A stretch of DNA of 64,000 nt, from positions 106,106 through 170,105 of the forward strand of contig NZ_BSSQ01000008.1 in assembly GCF_030161375.1 (NCBI RefSeq), in the 5' to 3' direction. Position 1 is the stretch's first letter. Each line of letters begins with the position of its first letter. The position numbers and the translations under genes were made by a program. Source of the DNA: Paenibacillus glycanilyticus. Lineage in GTDB: Bacteria; Bacillota; Bacilli; Paenibacillales; Paenibacillaceae. This document shows, piece after piece, positions 52,326 through 60,844 of this stretch. The notes beneath the pieces were generated by a model. It saw only the letters and a list, made by a program, of their open reading frames with translations, had not been told where the DNA came from and did not search any database.

Positions 52326-53566
52326 AAGCTTGCGGCTGCCTCCTCCACAGATGAAATACCCGCCATTCGCAGCTTCTCGGTATGCTGGAGCTTGTATGTT
52401 GTGCGCCGAAGCGAACCAACCACTCTCCCGCTTTCCTCGCCTTCCTCTTCAAATTGAAATAGCGGCCTTACTGCGATCTCGCCGTCCTCTACGCCAATAA
52501 TTTCGCTAATATCCGTCACACGGCGGGAACGGTCCCTGAACCGAGACAAGTGGATCACAATATCGAGTGCCGATGCGATCTGTTTACGAATGACTTGGAC
52601 CGGCATCTCCGCCCCGCTCATCACCATTGTCTCGAGCCGCGACATCATATCCTTCGGCCCATTGCTGTGGCCCGTGGACATGCTTCCCGCATGCCCCGTA
52701 TTCATCGCTGCCAGCATGTCTAACGCCTCGCTACCGCGAACTTCCCCTACGATGATCCGGTTGGGGCGCATCCGAAGGGAAGCGCGAATCAGGTCGCGGA
52801 TCGTGATCTCCCCTTTCCCCTCGGTATTCGCGTTACGAGTTTCGAGCGACACGAGGTTCGGAACGCTGCGGATCTGCAGCTCCGCGGAATCCTCAATGGT
52901 TACAAGCCGTTCATCCCGCGGGATATACTGGGATAATGCGTTTAAAAAGGTTGTTTTCCCTGTTCCGGTACCCCCGCTTATAAAGATGTTATATTGCGCT
53001 CTTGCAAGCATCTGCAGAAACAGTGCCGCCTCTTCCGTCAACGCTCCCCTTGCGACTAGCTCGTCCATCGTAAGCGGTCGATCCGGAAATTTGCGGATCG
53101 TCATGGACGGTCCCCGTAGCGCAACCGGCGGAAGGACGATATGAACGCGGGAGCCGTCCTTCAGACGCGCGTCAACAATGGGCGAAGATTCGTTAACGAC
53201 CCGGTTCACGCTTGCGACGATCGACTGGATCAGATCTTCCAGCCGTTCCTGGCTTTCGAAAGCAACGGGAAGCAGACTAAGCTGGCCATTGCGTTCAATA
53301 AAAATTTCCGAGTGATGGTTGATCATCACCTCCGTCACCGACGGATCATCCATAAGCGGCTGCAGAATGTCTAGCCCCCGAAAGGAATGGAACAACCGCC
53401 GCACAAGCGAGGCAAGCTCCGAAGCGGTAAGCGGGCTACCGCTGTTCCAGGCGAATACGGTCTGCTCTACAATAGCAGTCAATTGCTCATCCGTTACCGA
53501 ACCGCTATATTCAAGGCGATCCTTAATCCGGTTCTTCAGTTCCAGAACGGCTTCATCCGTTAGCAA
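52322..53566 (-). CDS. tadA: Tad pilus assembly ATPase TadA (CpaF family)
   Basis: This 414-residue hexameric secretion ATPase has the N-terminal MINHHSEIFIERNG region, Walker A GGTGTGKTT at 198-206, the Asp-box IEDSAEL, Walker B with E275 in IIVGEVRGSEA, and the His-box with GHSNGPKDMMSRLE. It drives pilus extension, and in CpaF systems retraction. It overlaps the end of tadZ by 14 bp. Confidence 0.94.
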   Translation of the reverse strand: MLTDEAVLELKNRIKDRLEYSGSVTDEQLTAIVEQTVFAWNSGSPLTASELASLVRRLFHSFRGLDILQPLMDDPSVTEVMINHHSEIFIERNGQLSLLPVAFESQERLEDLIQSIVASVNRVVNESSPIVDARLKDGSRVHIVLPPVALRGPSMTIRKFPDRPLTMDELVARGALTEEAALFLQMLARAQYNIFISGGTGTGKTTFLNALSQYIPRDERLVTIEDSAELQIRSVPNLVSLETRNANTEGKGEITIRDLIRASLRMRPNRIIVGEVRGSEALDMLAAMNTGHAGSMSTGHSNGPKDMMSRLETMVMSGAEMPVQVIRKQIASALDIVIHLSRFRDRSRRVTDISEIIGVEDGEIAVRPLFQFEEEGEESGRVVGSLRRTTYKLQHTEKLRMAGISSVEEAAASL

Positions 53567-54659
53567 GTTGAACGCCTCCTTCCTCCTTCACCAGCTGACG
53601 GAACAGTCGCTCCACGGCCGCCATATAAACGGGCGAGGCATGAACGGAGGACGAGCCGCTAATGGAAACATCCGGAAGTATAGCAAAAGCCGGCTTGAAC
53701 AACCTTTGTCCCGGATGCGGGTGACCGATACTGCGATTGACAATCAGCTCAAGACGACGTTCCAAGGATCGGAATTTGTCGCCGTAACGCTGCATGCCAT
53801 ATTGATAAGCAAGCTGGCTTTTGCGCTGAACGCCCTGATCTTCCGTTACCAGCCATAAAACGCGGTCACTTTGCTCAAGCACGGCCAAATGCAGCTCATC
53901 CATCCCTTCGTCCAGATCAACCACCATAAGATCATATTGGCCGATACCCGCAATCGCTCGAATAATAGCTTCCGCATCCGCTGCCTGAAGAGATATCCTG
54001 TCTTCAGGATTCGAGCAAGGCAACAAATAATCCGCGCGCAATCCCGCATGCCGCTTGCTATGGCTCGCAAGCCAATCGCCAACCTTGCCCGGATGCGACT
54101 GCAGCGTGTAGAGGAGTTGGGATAAACCTTCATCCGCAGCGGCCGGTCCATCCCCCAGCCAGCTATCCATAGCCGTCCATCGTTCCAAATTTAAATAGAA
54201 AACCCGCTGCCCGTTGCTTGCCGCCGTCTGAACAAATTGTCTGGCCAATGTTGTTTTCCCTACCCCTCCGGAAGCGGAATACAACGTAACAACTTGTATG
54301 GCGCGCTCGCTTATAACCGCCTGTGAAGCCGGTGCGAGAAAAGAAGCCAACCCTTGCAGCAGCCCGGGGAGTGCTTGGAACTGTATCAATTCGTGATAGA
54401 CGGGAAGCTGTCCTAGAGCTGTGACGAGCGCTGCGACAGGTACCCCTTCGGGCAAAACATCAGCAGCAGCTTCCAACATTGAAGGCTGGGCGACGATTCC
54501 ATGAACCGGATAACCGGACTTAAGAAACTGCACAAACGCCTCCGCATGGGTAAAAGCTGTCAGCTGCCATAACTCGCTGAAGGGACTATCCCGCACATAA
54601 TCAGCCAATCTTCGTACATAATCCTGCTCCTTCACTGCAATCGCGATTTGCTGCCTCAC
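53553..54659 (-). CDS. tadZ: TadZ/CpaE-like ParA-family ATPase
   Basis: This 368-residue protein has an N-terminal receiver-like domain (about 1-110; degenerate, without a clear phospho-aspartate cluster) and a MinD/ParA domain with the deviant Walker A SGGVGKTT at 130-137 and VVDLDEGMDEL for Walker B. TadZ/CpaE proteins place the pilus at a cell pole or focus. GTG at 54659 is favoured by AGGGG five bases upstream; a GTG 24 bp earlier is possible. First gene of the operon, right behind the leader terminator. Confidence 0.87.
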   Translation of the reverse strand: MRQQIAIAVKEQDYVRRLADYVRDSPFSELWQLTAFTHAEAFVQFLKSGYPVHGIVAQPSMLEAAADVLPEGVPVAALVTALGQLPVYHELIQFQALPGLLQGLASFLAPASQAVISERAIQVVTLYSASGGVGKTTLARQFVQTAASNGQRVFYLNLERWTAMDSWLGDGPAAADEGLSQLLYTLQSHPGKVGDWLASHSKRHAGLRADYLLPCSNPEDRISLQAADAEAIIRAIAGIGQYDLMVVDLDEGMDELHLAVLEQSDRVLWLVTEDQGVQRKSQLAYQYGMQRYGDKFRSLERRLELIVNRSIGHPHPGQRLFKPAFAILPDVSISGSSSVHASPVYMAAVERLFRQLVKEEGGVQLANG

Positions 54660-54691
54660 TGCTGCCCCTGCCTTTCTTGTCACGACAAACG

Positions 54692-54741
54692 CAAAAAAGC
54701 ACCGTAAAAGGCGCAGTTTACCTGCGGCCTTCTACGGTGCT
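54692..54741 (-). terminator. Leader terminator (putative attenuator) of the tad operon
   Basis: On the minus strand AGCACCGTA pairs with TACGGTGCT, continues with GAAGG/CCTTT and CGCAG/CTGCG around one bulged C, and closes on a GTAAA loop; about 19 bp. TTTTTT follows. It lies between the tad promoter and tadZ, so it must affect that operon; it also lies after the nucleotidyltransferase-like gene. Confidence 0.88.
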
Positions 54742-54757
54742 TCCGTACTTGCCGATC

Positions 54758-54803
54758 GATTTGTAATGTACAAATCTTACCATTTTACTCAAATGCCCGT
54801 CAA
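54758..54803 (-). promoter_or_regulatory. Promoter and palindromic operator of the tad operon
   Basis: On the minus strand TTGACG (54803-54798), 18 bp and TAAGAT (54779-54774) form a good promoter. A perfect GATTTGTA-ATG-TACAAATC inverted repeat (54758-54776) overlaps the -10 and the start point. The regulator is unknown. Confidence 0.75.
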
Positions 54804-54843
54804 CTAAAAATTAGCTTTCCATTAAGGGATAGCTGGAGCATTC

Positions 54844-55779
54844 TTATTGCAATGGGGCTTCTCCCTTAGGAGACAGCCTTCTAAATTGCTGCCAAATCCT
54901 TAGGAAAGGGACATATTTCATAGGCAACTTACCGGACTCCAGCGTCTTATCTTGTTCCCCGCGGACAAGAGGAATCGACATTTGCGCCAGCCGTCTAGCT
55001 TTTGACTCAAGTGTCAGGTTATAGGCTTCTTCGGGCAACAGAGTGCCAAGCAGCTGAGTGGATAGCAAAAAAGCTTGTCCTCCAATCAACTTACTCTTAC
55101 TCTGTTCAAATAGTTGATTCATTCTATTCCAATTCAGAAATTCCCCCATCAATTTGTCTAGATCAAGAAGCCATTTAAGTGATGAGCAGCCGGTTCTCGT
55201 TCCATTCATAATCAGATGCAACAGCCTGTCTTCATTCCCAAGCGTAAATACCGACTTTTGCAGGGAGCTTGCCTGCCTGCGAACCCACAATTCTTCGAAA
55301 GAAGGCGCATTTCTCGAGTCCGGGCTAAAGCTCCAACAGATATTCAGTTCAGTTTCGGTTCCCAGTTGCTGCTCCATAACGTTCGCATCCTGTTTGGAGA
55401 CCAAAATATTTAAATCCCCGGTGATGCCTGTCAAAAACAAAGCCCGTACGCCATTGCTTTCAAGCAGTCCCCCAAGCCGTCCCGTCTCCTCTTGCAGTTG
55501 CAACAACTTGTGCGTATTTCTAGTATACGGAGTTAATAAATTGGCCATAACGAAATCCGGCGTCCACTGTTGTCTGGCATTTAGCCTTAGGAGTATCGGG
55601 TATAGAACGGGAAAGGTCTCATGATAAAGAGCAAGCCGGAGAAATAACGGCCAATCGATATCGCCGGCCAGCTGCATGGCTTCGTCCTCGTCCAATGGAT
55701 AGTCACTGCGCAGCAACCGAAGCATGTAACGCAGTTCCTTTGGAAGAGAGCTTACATCAAGCGCCCAAGGTTGGTTCAT
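54844..55779 (-). CDS. Degenerate NTP_transf_5-like nucleotidyltransferase
   Basis: This 311-residue protein resembles the nucleotidyltransferase family seen in exopolysaccharide and lasso-peptide clusters: helical N-terminus, ... VRALFLTG and a Rossmann-like rest. The usual order is LKG, then about 20 residues, then GDIDLLV. Here it reads LTG-IT-GDLNILV (116-127): the lysine is Thr117, the second aspartate is Asn124, and the connecting segment is missing. It is probably inactive or repurposed. It lies 24 bp after the HPr-kinase-like gene and is cotranscribed with it. No lasso precursor, cyclase or protease genes are here. Confidence 0.7.
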   Translation of the reverse strand: MNQPWALDVSSLPKELRYMLRLLRSDYPLDEDEAMQLAGDIDWPLFLRLALYHETFPVLYPILLRLNARQQWTPDFVMANLLTPYTRNTHKLLQLQEETGRLGGLLESNGVRALFLTGITGDLNILVSKQDANVMEQQLGTETELNICWSFSPDSRNAPSFEELWVRRQASSLQKSVFTLGNEDRLLHLIMNGTRTGCSSLKWLLDLDKLMGEFLNWNRMNQLFEQSKSKLIGGQAFLLSTQLLGTLLPEEAYNLTLESKARRLAQMSIPLVRGEQDKTLESGKLPMKYVPFLRIWQQFRRLSPKGEAPLQ

Positions 55780-55803
55780 CTTTGCTCCCCTTCTCCTTGC
55801 TTG

Positions 55804-56643
55804 TCACAACATACCTGACACTATTTCTTTTTCACTGACGGCATATAGAATTTGATGAACGAGTCTCTGCTCCGAATATCCGATAAGCGGCTGCTTGATT
55901 TGATAAAAAGGAATAGACAGCGCCACTCTCGTTGCGAAGGTAAACAGCCACTTCTCCAAATTCATTTCCCTTAATATCAGTTGAAGATAGGATTGATTGC
56001 GGAACAATTGAACCCGTTGCAGCAAAGTGATCTGGCTAATACTTATTTGATGGGTATTTGCTCTTTCAATCTCCAATACTCCCGCCAGCGGCAGCGGCTC
56101 ATTGTGGAACATCTTTGCGACCGGATAGCCGGGATAAGCCGTCAGTTCATTGGTCTTCCCATTCATTGCTATAGCCAGAATCTCGTCGCCGAGCAGCTTA
56201 TACCCCGCTTCCATAAAAGCTTCCAACGCCAATTGGCCTGTACCGTAATCCGCAATAACCGCATAAGCCTTGCCATTAATCACTACGCCGCCTGCATTGA
56301 TCGGCGCAATCTCTCTTCGGACCAGCAGCATGCTGCAACAGATCCGAATAATCGTTAATCGATATTGCCCTGCTTCCGTTTGCTTGATAGGCATGACCTG
56401 AATTTGGTTATGTTTCACGCAATAAAAAGCTACATTAGGTTCATAGATCAGTACCTTTTCGTCATCGGCGATGTATTTTTTGCCTGGTTGCCAATTTGCG
56501 GTAAACTCGCTTAAATCGGCAAACGTAATCCAGGCGTCCGGCTCTGAGCCGTCATCCATAGCCGTCATCAGCTCCGGCAATTCCATTTCGCTTGCCAGAC
56601 GCAACCCATACGCAGTATATAAACGGTTGTGTATATGCTCCAT
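55804..56643 (-). CDS. HPr-kinase-like protein with lost P-loop
   Basis: This 279-residue protein has the HprK-related layout GGVVINGKAYAVIA ... AFMEAGYKLLGDEILAI, used by HPr kinase and by PadeK-type peptide kinases. The Walker A lysine and serine/threonine are missing: GxxGxGK(S/T) reads ADYGTGQLA (131-139), with Gln137 in place of Lys; the usual DD following is DE (153-154), and the H before the P-loop strand is Asn116. It is thus probably a pseudokinase. Its promoter carries the GATAC operator shared with the wzz-like gene. Function inferred only from context with capsule/EPS genes. Confidence 0.72.
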   Translation of the reverse strand: MEHIHNRLYTAYGLRLASEMELPELMTAMDDGSEPDAWITFADLSEFTANWQPGKKYIADDEKVLIYEPNVAFYCVKHNQIQVMPIKQTEAGQYRLTIIRICCSMLLVRREIAPINAGGVVINGKAYAVIADYGTGQLALEAFMEAGYKLLGDEILAIAMNGKTNELTAYPGYPVAKMFHNEPLPLAGVLEIERANTHQISISQITLLQRVQLFRNQSYLQLILREMNLEKWLFTFATRVALSIPFYQIKQPLIGYSEQRLVHQILYAVSEKEIVSGML

Positions 56644-56668
56644 AATGGATCACACTCGCTCTTCTTTT

Positions 56669-56705
56669 TGATACTAATTGTATCATTTTATAACTATCTA
56701 ATCAA
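56669..56705 (-). promoter_or_regulatory. Promoter and TGATAC-N5-GTATCA operator of the HPr-kinase-like gene
   Basis: On the minus strand TTGATT (56705-56700), 17 bp and TACAAT (56682-56677). A perfect palindrome TGATAC-N5-GTATCA (56669-56685) covers the -10. The same core occurs twice at the wzz-like promoter. Confidence 0.75.
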
Positions 56706-56756
56706 CAAAATGTAGCAAAATCCGATACTCTCCTCACACCCAGTTTCTGTAATAAA

Positions 56757-56793
56757 AGAAAAGCGCATTCGCCTCCCGCGGAGACAAATGCGC
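56757..56793 (-). terminator. Terminator after manC
   Basis: On the minus strand GCGCATT pairs with AATGCGC, with an inner CTCC/GGAG stem, followed by TTTTCTTTT. Confidence 0.85.
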
Positions 56794-56799
56794 CTGCTG

Positions 56800-58176
56800 T
56801 TACATATTGATACAATGCTCCTCGACTTCTTCCCAAGTGTTATAGAGCTCCACGATCCGGTTATCCTCTTCCCCGTTGCCGGATTGGACGATAATGATCT
56901 CAAGCTCGGTAACCGCCCGGATGCTGTGCAGCGTCTTCATCGGGATATGAAGCACATTGCCGGCTTTCACCCGCATATAATTGCCGTTCTGGATAAATTC
57001 GCCCTCGCCTTTGACGATGGTCCATACTTCCTCCCGGTTAATATGCAGCTGATAGCTGATGTTCCGCCCTTCCAAAATCCCAACCCGCTTCGTAACGACC
57101 GTACGGCCGTCATCATAGCGCTGATCATCCAAAATCCGCGCCCACCCCCAGCTGCGTTCCTCGAACATAGGACCCTGATTGTAATTGATAAAGTCCTTCA
57201 CCCTTGGACTCGCGCTTTTGTCAGCCACAAGAATGCCGTCCGGACTTACCGCTACGACAACATTAGACAATCCCAGGATGGATACCGGAATATCAATTTC
57301 GTTAATGAGATGCGTGTTTTCGCTGTCTTCGCTGATCATCCCTTTGCCGATCAGACGATTGGCCATCTCTTCCGTTAACGTATTCCATGTGCCAAGATCT
57401 TTCCAATAACCTTCGTACGGGCGGACTACGATACGCTTCGTTCGTTCGACCACTTCATAATCGAAGCTGACCTTCGGAAGCGTATGATATTGCCGGACAA
57501 GCTCCTCATAATGAAGAGGTAATCCTTTGTCCTCCATCAGCTGAATGATAAAACCTAGCTTGAAGGCAAATACGCCGCAGTTCCAAAGCGCGTCATATTG
57601 TTCAATTAAATGAGCGGCCCGTTCTTCGGACGGTTTCTCTTCGAATCGGTTAACATGACGGTAGGCTGACGACGCTTTACGCTCATCCTCGGATGGCACA
57701 ATGTAACCATACTTAGACGATGGATAAGTCGGTTTCACGCCAATCAAGGCTAGGTTTGCGTCCGAATCGCGCAAAGCCGTCTCGAGTTCTTTCACTTCAT
57801 CGAAAAAGCGGCTTTCCACATACGGATCTACCGGAAGGATCGCGATCACTTCATCAAGCGAGATCCCTTGCTCCGAGTAGAGATAAGCGGCGGTTAGAGC
57901 GATCGCGGCAAACGTATCTCTGCGTTCGGGTTCAATAATTAACGGCACATGGCGGCCAATCTGATTATGCATCATTTCAATCTGGGATTTGCCGGTAGCG
58001 ATATAACTGCTGTCCCCAAGCCCCCGCTCCGCAATTTGTCCCCATACCCGCTGCACCATCGACACCAGCTGCCGTTGTTCATCCTCAAGCACTTTCAGGA
58101 ACTGCTTGGAACGGGCATCATTGGACAGCGGCCACAGCCGTTTGCCCGATCCTCCCGATAACAGGACAAGCTTCAT
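56800..58176 (-). CDS. manC: Mannose-1-phosphate guanylyltransferase with cupin domain
   Basis: This 458-residue protein has the nucleotidyltransferase start LVLLSGGSGKRLWPLS, the FEEKP sugar-phosphate motif, and a C-terminal cupin (about 340-455; VGILEGRNISYQLHINREEVWTIVKGEGEF, given by its ends, and HIPMKTLHSI) as in type II PMI-GMP enzymes. It makes GDP-mannose from mannose-1-phosphate and GTP, and may have weak isomerase activity. It lies behind sugar transferase and galU on the same strand, 27 bp after the former. Confidence 0.93.
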   Translation of the reverse strand: MKLVLLSGGSGKRLWPLSNDARSKQFLKVLEDEQRQLVSMVQRVWGQIAERGLGDSSYIATGKSQIEMMHNQIGRHVPLIIEPERRDTFAAIALTAAYLYSEQGISLDEVIAILPVDPYVESRFFDEVKELETALRDSDANLALIGVKPTYPSSKYGYIVPSEDERKASSAYRHVNRFEEKPSEERAAHLIEQYDALWNCGVFAFKLGFIIQLMEDKGLPLHYEELVRQYHTLPKVSFDYEVVERTKRIVVRPYEGYWKDLGTWNTLTEEMANRLIGKGMISEDSENTHLINEIDIPVSILGLSNVVVAVSPDGILVADKSASPRVKDFINYNQGPMFEERSWGWARILDDQRYDDGRTVVTKRVGILEGRNISYQLHINREEVWTIVKGEGEFIQNGNYMRVKAGNVLHIPMKTLHSIRAVTELEIIIVQSGNGEEDNRIVELYNTWEEVEEHCINM

Positions 58177-58203
58177 CCCAAACTCCTCCGTTTCACGCTC
58201 TCT

Positions 58204-58893
58204 CTAGTAGGCGTTTTTGGAACCAAACATAACCTTCACTGTAAGAAGCACCAGCTTCAGATCAAGCAGGAATCCACGCTCTTCGATATATCTGAGGTCA
58301 AGCTCCACCATTTCGTTGAAACTGAGCTCGTTGCGGCCGCTTACTTGCCATAGGCCTGTGCAGCCGGGCTGTACCTTCAGGCGCAGCTTATCGTAGCTGG
58401 TATATTCATTCACTTCGCGCGGCAATGCCGGACGCGGGCCAACAAGCGACATGTCGCCCCGAATGACGTTCCACAGCTGAGGGAGCTCGTCGATGCTTGT
58501 TTTGCGGATAAACTTGCCGACCTTTGTAATGCGGGGATCTTCCTTCATCTTAAACATGGCGCCTTGAATTTCATTTTGGTTCAAGAGGTTATCCAGCATG
58601 GATTCCGCGTTGGCAACCATTGAACGGAATTTGAACATTTTAAACGGCTGCTCATTGCGCCCTACCCGGGTCTGATAGAAAAAGACGGAGCCTTTAGGAT
58701 TCTCGAGTTTGATGAGTAGAGCAACGATAAGAAAAAGCGGGGAGAGCAAGATAAGGCCGACCGATGCGGCAATAAGATCAAAACCGCGTTTGCCCATTAA
58801 GTAAATACGAAGAGGCCGACGCTCGTAGGGCGTATAAATAGTAGCCGCCTCAAAAACGGCTTCGAGATCATTTTGCTGAGGAGTGGGAGCCAT
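58204..58893 (-). CDS. Undecaprenyl-phosphate sugar-1-phosphate transferase
   Basis: This 229-residue protein has one membrane helix (about 35-62; FDLIAASVGLILLSPLFLIVALLI, shown in part) and the bacterial sugar-transferase domain with FKMFKFRSM, TSIDELPQLWNVIRGDMSLVGPRPALP and TGLWQVSGRN. It loads the first sugar-1-phosphate onto the lipid carrier to begin a repeat unit. ATG at 58893 follows GAGGTGA. The sugar is unknown. It lies 12 bp after galU. Confidence 0.92.
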   Translation of the reverse strand: MAPTPQQNDLEAVFEAATIYTPYERRPLRIYLMGKRGFDLIAASVGLILLSPLFLIVALLIKLENPKGSVFFYQTRVGRNEQPFKMFKFRSMVANAESMLDNLLNQNEIQGAMFKMKEDPRITKVGKFIRKTSIDELPQLWNVIRGDMSLVGPRPALPREVNEYTSYDKLRLKVQPGCTGLWQVSGRNELSFNEMVELDLRYIEERGFLLDLKLVLLTVKVMFGSKNAY

Positions 58894-58905
58894 CAATATT
58901 CACCT

Positions 58906-59793
58906 CTAATTAATCTTATTGGACTGCTCCCGCAGCATCATTTCTTCCATGGCAGCAAGCAGGGGAATACGGAGTTCGTCATTTTTCAGGGCAAAATCAA
59001 TCGTAGTCGTAATAAAGCCAAGTTTCTCGCCGACATCGTACCGGACTCCTTCGAAGTCATAGGCATATACGCCTTGCAATTCATTAAGCTTCTGAATCGC
59101 ATCGGTCAGCTGAATCTCTCCGCCGGAACCTTCTTCCTGATGCTCCAGGCAGTCAAAAATTTCAGGGGTCAGAATATAACGCCCCATAATGGCAAGATTG
59201 GAAGGCGCATGCCCTCTGGCAGGCTTCTCTACGAAACGTTTGACCTGATAGAGACGGTCAAAACTTTCTATCGGATCAACGATGCCATACCGGTCTGTCT
59301 GGTCCTCTCTAACAGCCTGAACCCCGATGACAGAGCGGTCTGTTCGCTCATATTGCTCAATTAGCTGCTTCACGCAAGGCACTGGAGATTGCACAATATC
59401 ATCGCCGAGCAAGACGGCAAACGGTTCATTCCCGATGAAATTGCGCGCGCACCAGACTGCGTGGCCTAACCCTCTTGCCTCTTTTTGCCGGATATAGTGA
59501 ATATCTACGTTGGAAGACCGGCGAACTTCATCAAGCAGGTCGAGCTTGCCCTTGCCAAGCAAGTTATGCTCCAGCTCGAAGGCGTGGTCGAAATGATCTT
59601 CGATGGCCCTTTTGCCTTTGCCCGTGACAATAATGATGTCTTCAATTCCGGAGGCGATCGCTTCTTCAACAATGTACTGAATTGTAGGCTTATCTACGAT
59701 GGGCAGCATTTCTTTCGGCATCGCTTTGGTTGCCGGAAGGAACCGGGTTCCGAGTCCGGCAGCGGGAATAATCGCTTTTTTTACCTTGTTCAT
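58906..59793 (-). CDS. galU: UTP-glucose-1-phosphate uridylyltransferase
   Basis: This 295-residue protein makes UDP-glucose. The start [32 protein letters not shown] (given by its core) and the VLLGDDIVQ motif, with the EKPARG lysine, are characteristic of GalU/GtaB. UDP-glucose feeds teichoic acid, glycolipid and EPS synthesis. Gene order with wzz-like upstream and the sugar transferase downstream indicates EPS use. Confidence 0.95.
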   Translation of the reverse strand: MNKVKKAIIPAAGLGTRFLPATKAMPKEMLPIVDKPTIQYIVEEAIASGIEDIIIVTGKGKRAIEDHFDHAFELEHNLLGKGKLDLLDEVRRSSNVDIHYIRQKEARGLGHAVWCARNFIGNEPFAVLLGDDIVQSPVPCVKQLIEQYERTDRSVIGVQAVREDQTDRYGIVDPIESFDRLYQVKRFVEKPARGHAPSNLAIMGRYILTPEIFDCLEHQEEGSGGEIQLTDAIQKLNELQGVYAYDFEGVRYDVGEKLGFITTTIDFALKNDELRIPLLAAMEEMMLREQSNKIN

Positions 59794-59841
59794 TACACTC
59801 TCACCCTCACCTATCCAATATAGTTTTCTCTATAAAATATA

Positions 59842-59870
59842 AGCCCTGACTTAGAGGTCTAGGGCTGCCA
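59842..59870 (-). terminator. Terminator between wzz-like gene and galU
   Basis: AGCCCT-(A)-GAC pairs with GTC-AGGGCT on the minus strand, followed by a T-rich stretch. It is moderate, so partial readthrough into galU is likely. Confidence 0.6.
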
Positions 59871-59882
59871 AACCAGTATCTA

Positions 59883-60638
59883 TCATTGATTGAGAGTAGC
59901 GTACGTCGGTTCGTTTAATTCTTGTTTAATAGGAATCGTTGGCTTATCCTTGGCGCCGAGGTCATGTTTATTGATCTTGTTGACCAGCGCAAGAATAGGC
60001 ACATCGAGCGTTTGCAGCATTTCCGTTTCGCTTTTAATCGTGTCATCCAAGTAGTCCAGCAAGAAGATGATGCCAACGGCCAGCATGGCGGATACGATCA
60101 AACTGATGATTATGTTAAGGAGAGGACTATTATTGGTAGGCGCAGGCTTATCGTTCTCGTTAGCCTTATCGAGGATCGTCACGTTGTCGACTTGCATAAT
60201 ATTAGGAATTTGATCCCTGAACACTTCGGAGACGGCATTGACGATTTGCGCTGCTTTCGTATAAGAGGCTCCGCTGTACAAGATCTCCATGACTTGCGAG
60301 TCGTCTGCCGAGGTAACCGTCACTTTGGAGGAAAGATCATCTGCGGTAACGCCGAGGCTTGCGTGCTGTTCAACCACTTTATCCATAATGAAGGCGGACT
60401 CTACGATTTTCTTATAGGAGTTGATCAACATTACATTGGATTGCAATAATCCAAGGTTTAGTGTTTCTACGCCGGCTTGCTGAGGGGATTGGTTAACAAT
60501 GAGAGTGGCTTTGGCTTGATAGATCGGGGTTGTAAAAAAGTAGCTTTTAATGCCCGTCGCAACAACGGCTACGATAACGATAGCGGCAATTAGCCACCAT
60601 TTTTTCATGACGATCTGCACATACTGCTTTAGTTCCAC
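59883..60638 (-). CDS. Wzz/YveK-type polysaccharide co-polymerase
   Basis: This 251-residue protein has the Wzz domain: an N-terminal helix (LKQYVQIVMKKWWLIAAIVIVAVV), an extracytoplasmic part with ASYTKAAQIVNAVSEVFRDQIPNIM, and a C-terminal helix (about 190-215). It sets chain length and acts with a tyrosine kinase in Gram-positives; no kinase gene is next to it. GTG at 60638 follows GGAGGG six bases upstream; an ATG 39 bp earlier has no ribosome site. The promoter carries two GATAC-N5-GTATC palindromes. Confidence 0.88.
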   Translation of the reverse strand: MELKQYVQIVMKKWWLIAAIVIVAVVATGIKSYFFTTPIYQAKATLIVNQSPQQAGVETLNLGLLQSNVMLINSYKKIVESAFIMDKVVEQHASLGVTADDLSSKVTVTSADDSQVMEILYSGASYTKAAQIVNAVSEVFRDQIPNIMQVDNVTILDKANENDKPAPTNNSPLLNIIISLIVSAMLAVGIIFLLDYLDDTIKSETEMLQTLDVPILALVNKINKHDLGAKDKPTIPIKQELNEPTYATLNQ

Positions 60639-60670
60639 GCGTTTCCCTCCTGCAACGTTGTAGGTCTTAA

Positions 60671-60730
60671 GATACAATCCGTATCACCATTTGTATACCT
60701 TACTCTAAGATACAAAACGTATCGTGTCAA
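60671..60730 (-). promoter_or_regulatory. Promoter with two GATAC-N5-GTATC operators upstream of the wzz-like gene
   Basis: On the minus strand TTGACA (60730-60725), 17 bp and TAGAGT (60707-60702). One palindrome (60709-60723) fills the spacer almost exactly; the other (60671-60685) lies around +15 in the leader. A repressor binding both would block initiation and clearance. Confidence 0.8.
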
Positions 60731-60782
60731 TAGTTTTTTCAACGTTTTTCATAACTTTGCGACGATATGTTGCAAGAATATT

Positions 60783-60826
60783 AAAAAAACCCTATGCAAA
60801 CGGTTACCCGTTTCCATAGGGTTTTT
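60783..60826. terminator. Terminator after ndk
   Basis: AAAAACCCTATG pairs with CATAGGGTTTTT, with AAACGG/CCGTTT inside. T runs on both strands; it serves ndk and insulates the EPS promoter. Confidence 0.92.
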
Positions 60827-60844
60827 ACTGGTTATTTTCTAACT

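Noticed and set aside
54660..54775. c-di-GMP riboswitch in the tad leader
   Set aside because: I could not match the conserved GEMM-I or GEMM-II cores; only a terminator and palindrome are supported.
54844..56643. Lasso peptide biosynthetic cluster
   Set aside because: No precursor, B1/B2 protease or C cyclase gene is present, and both accessory-like proteins have lost catalytic residues.
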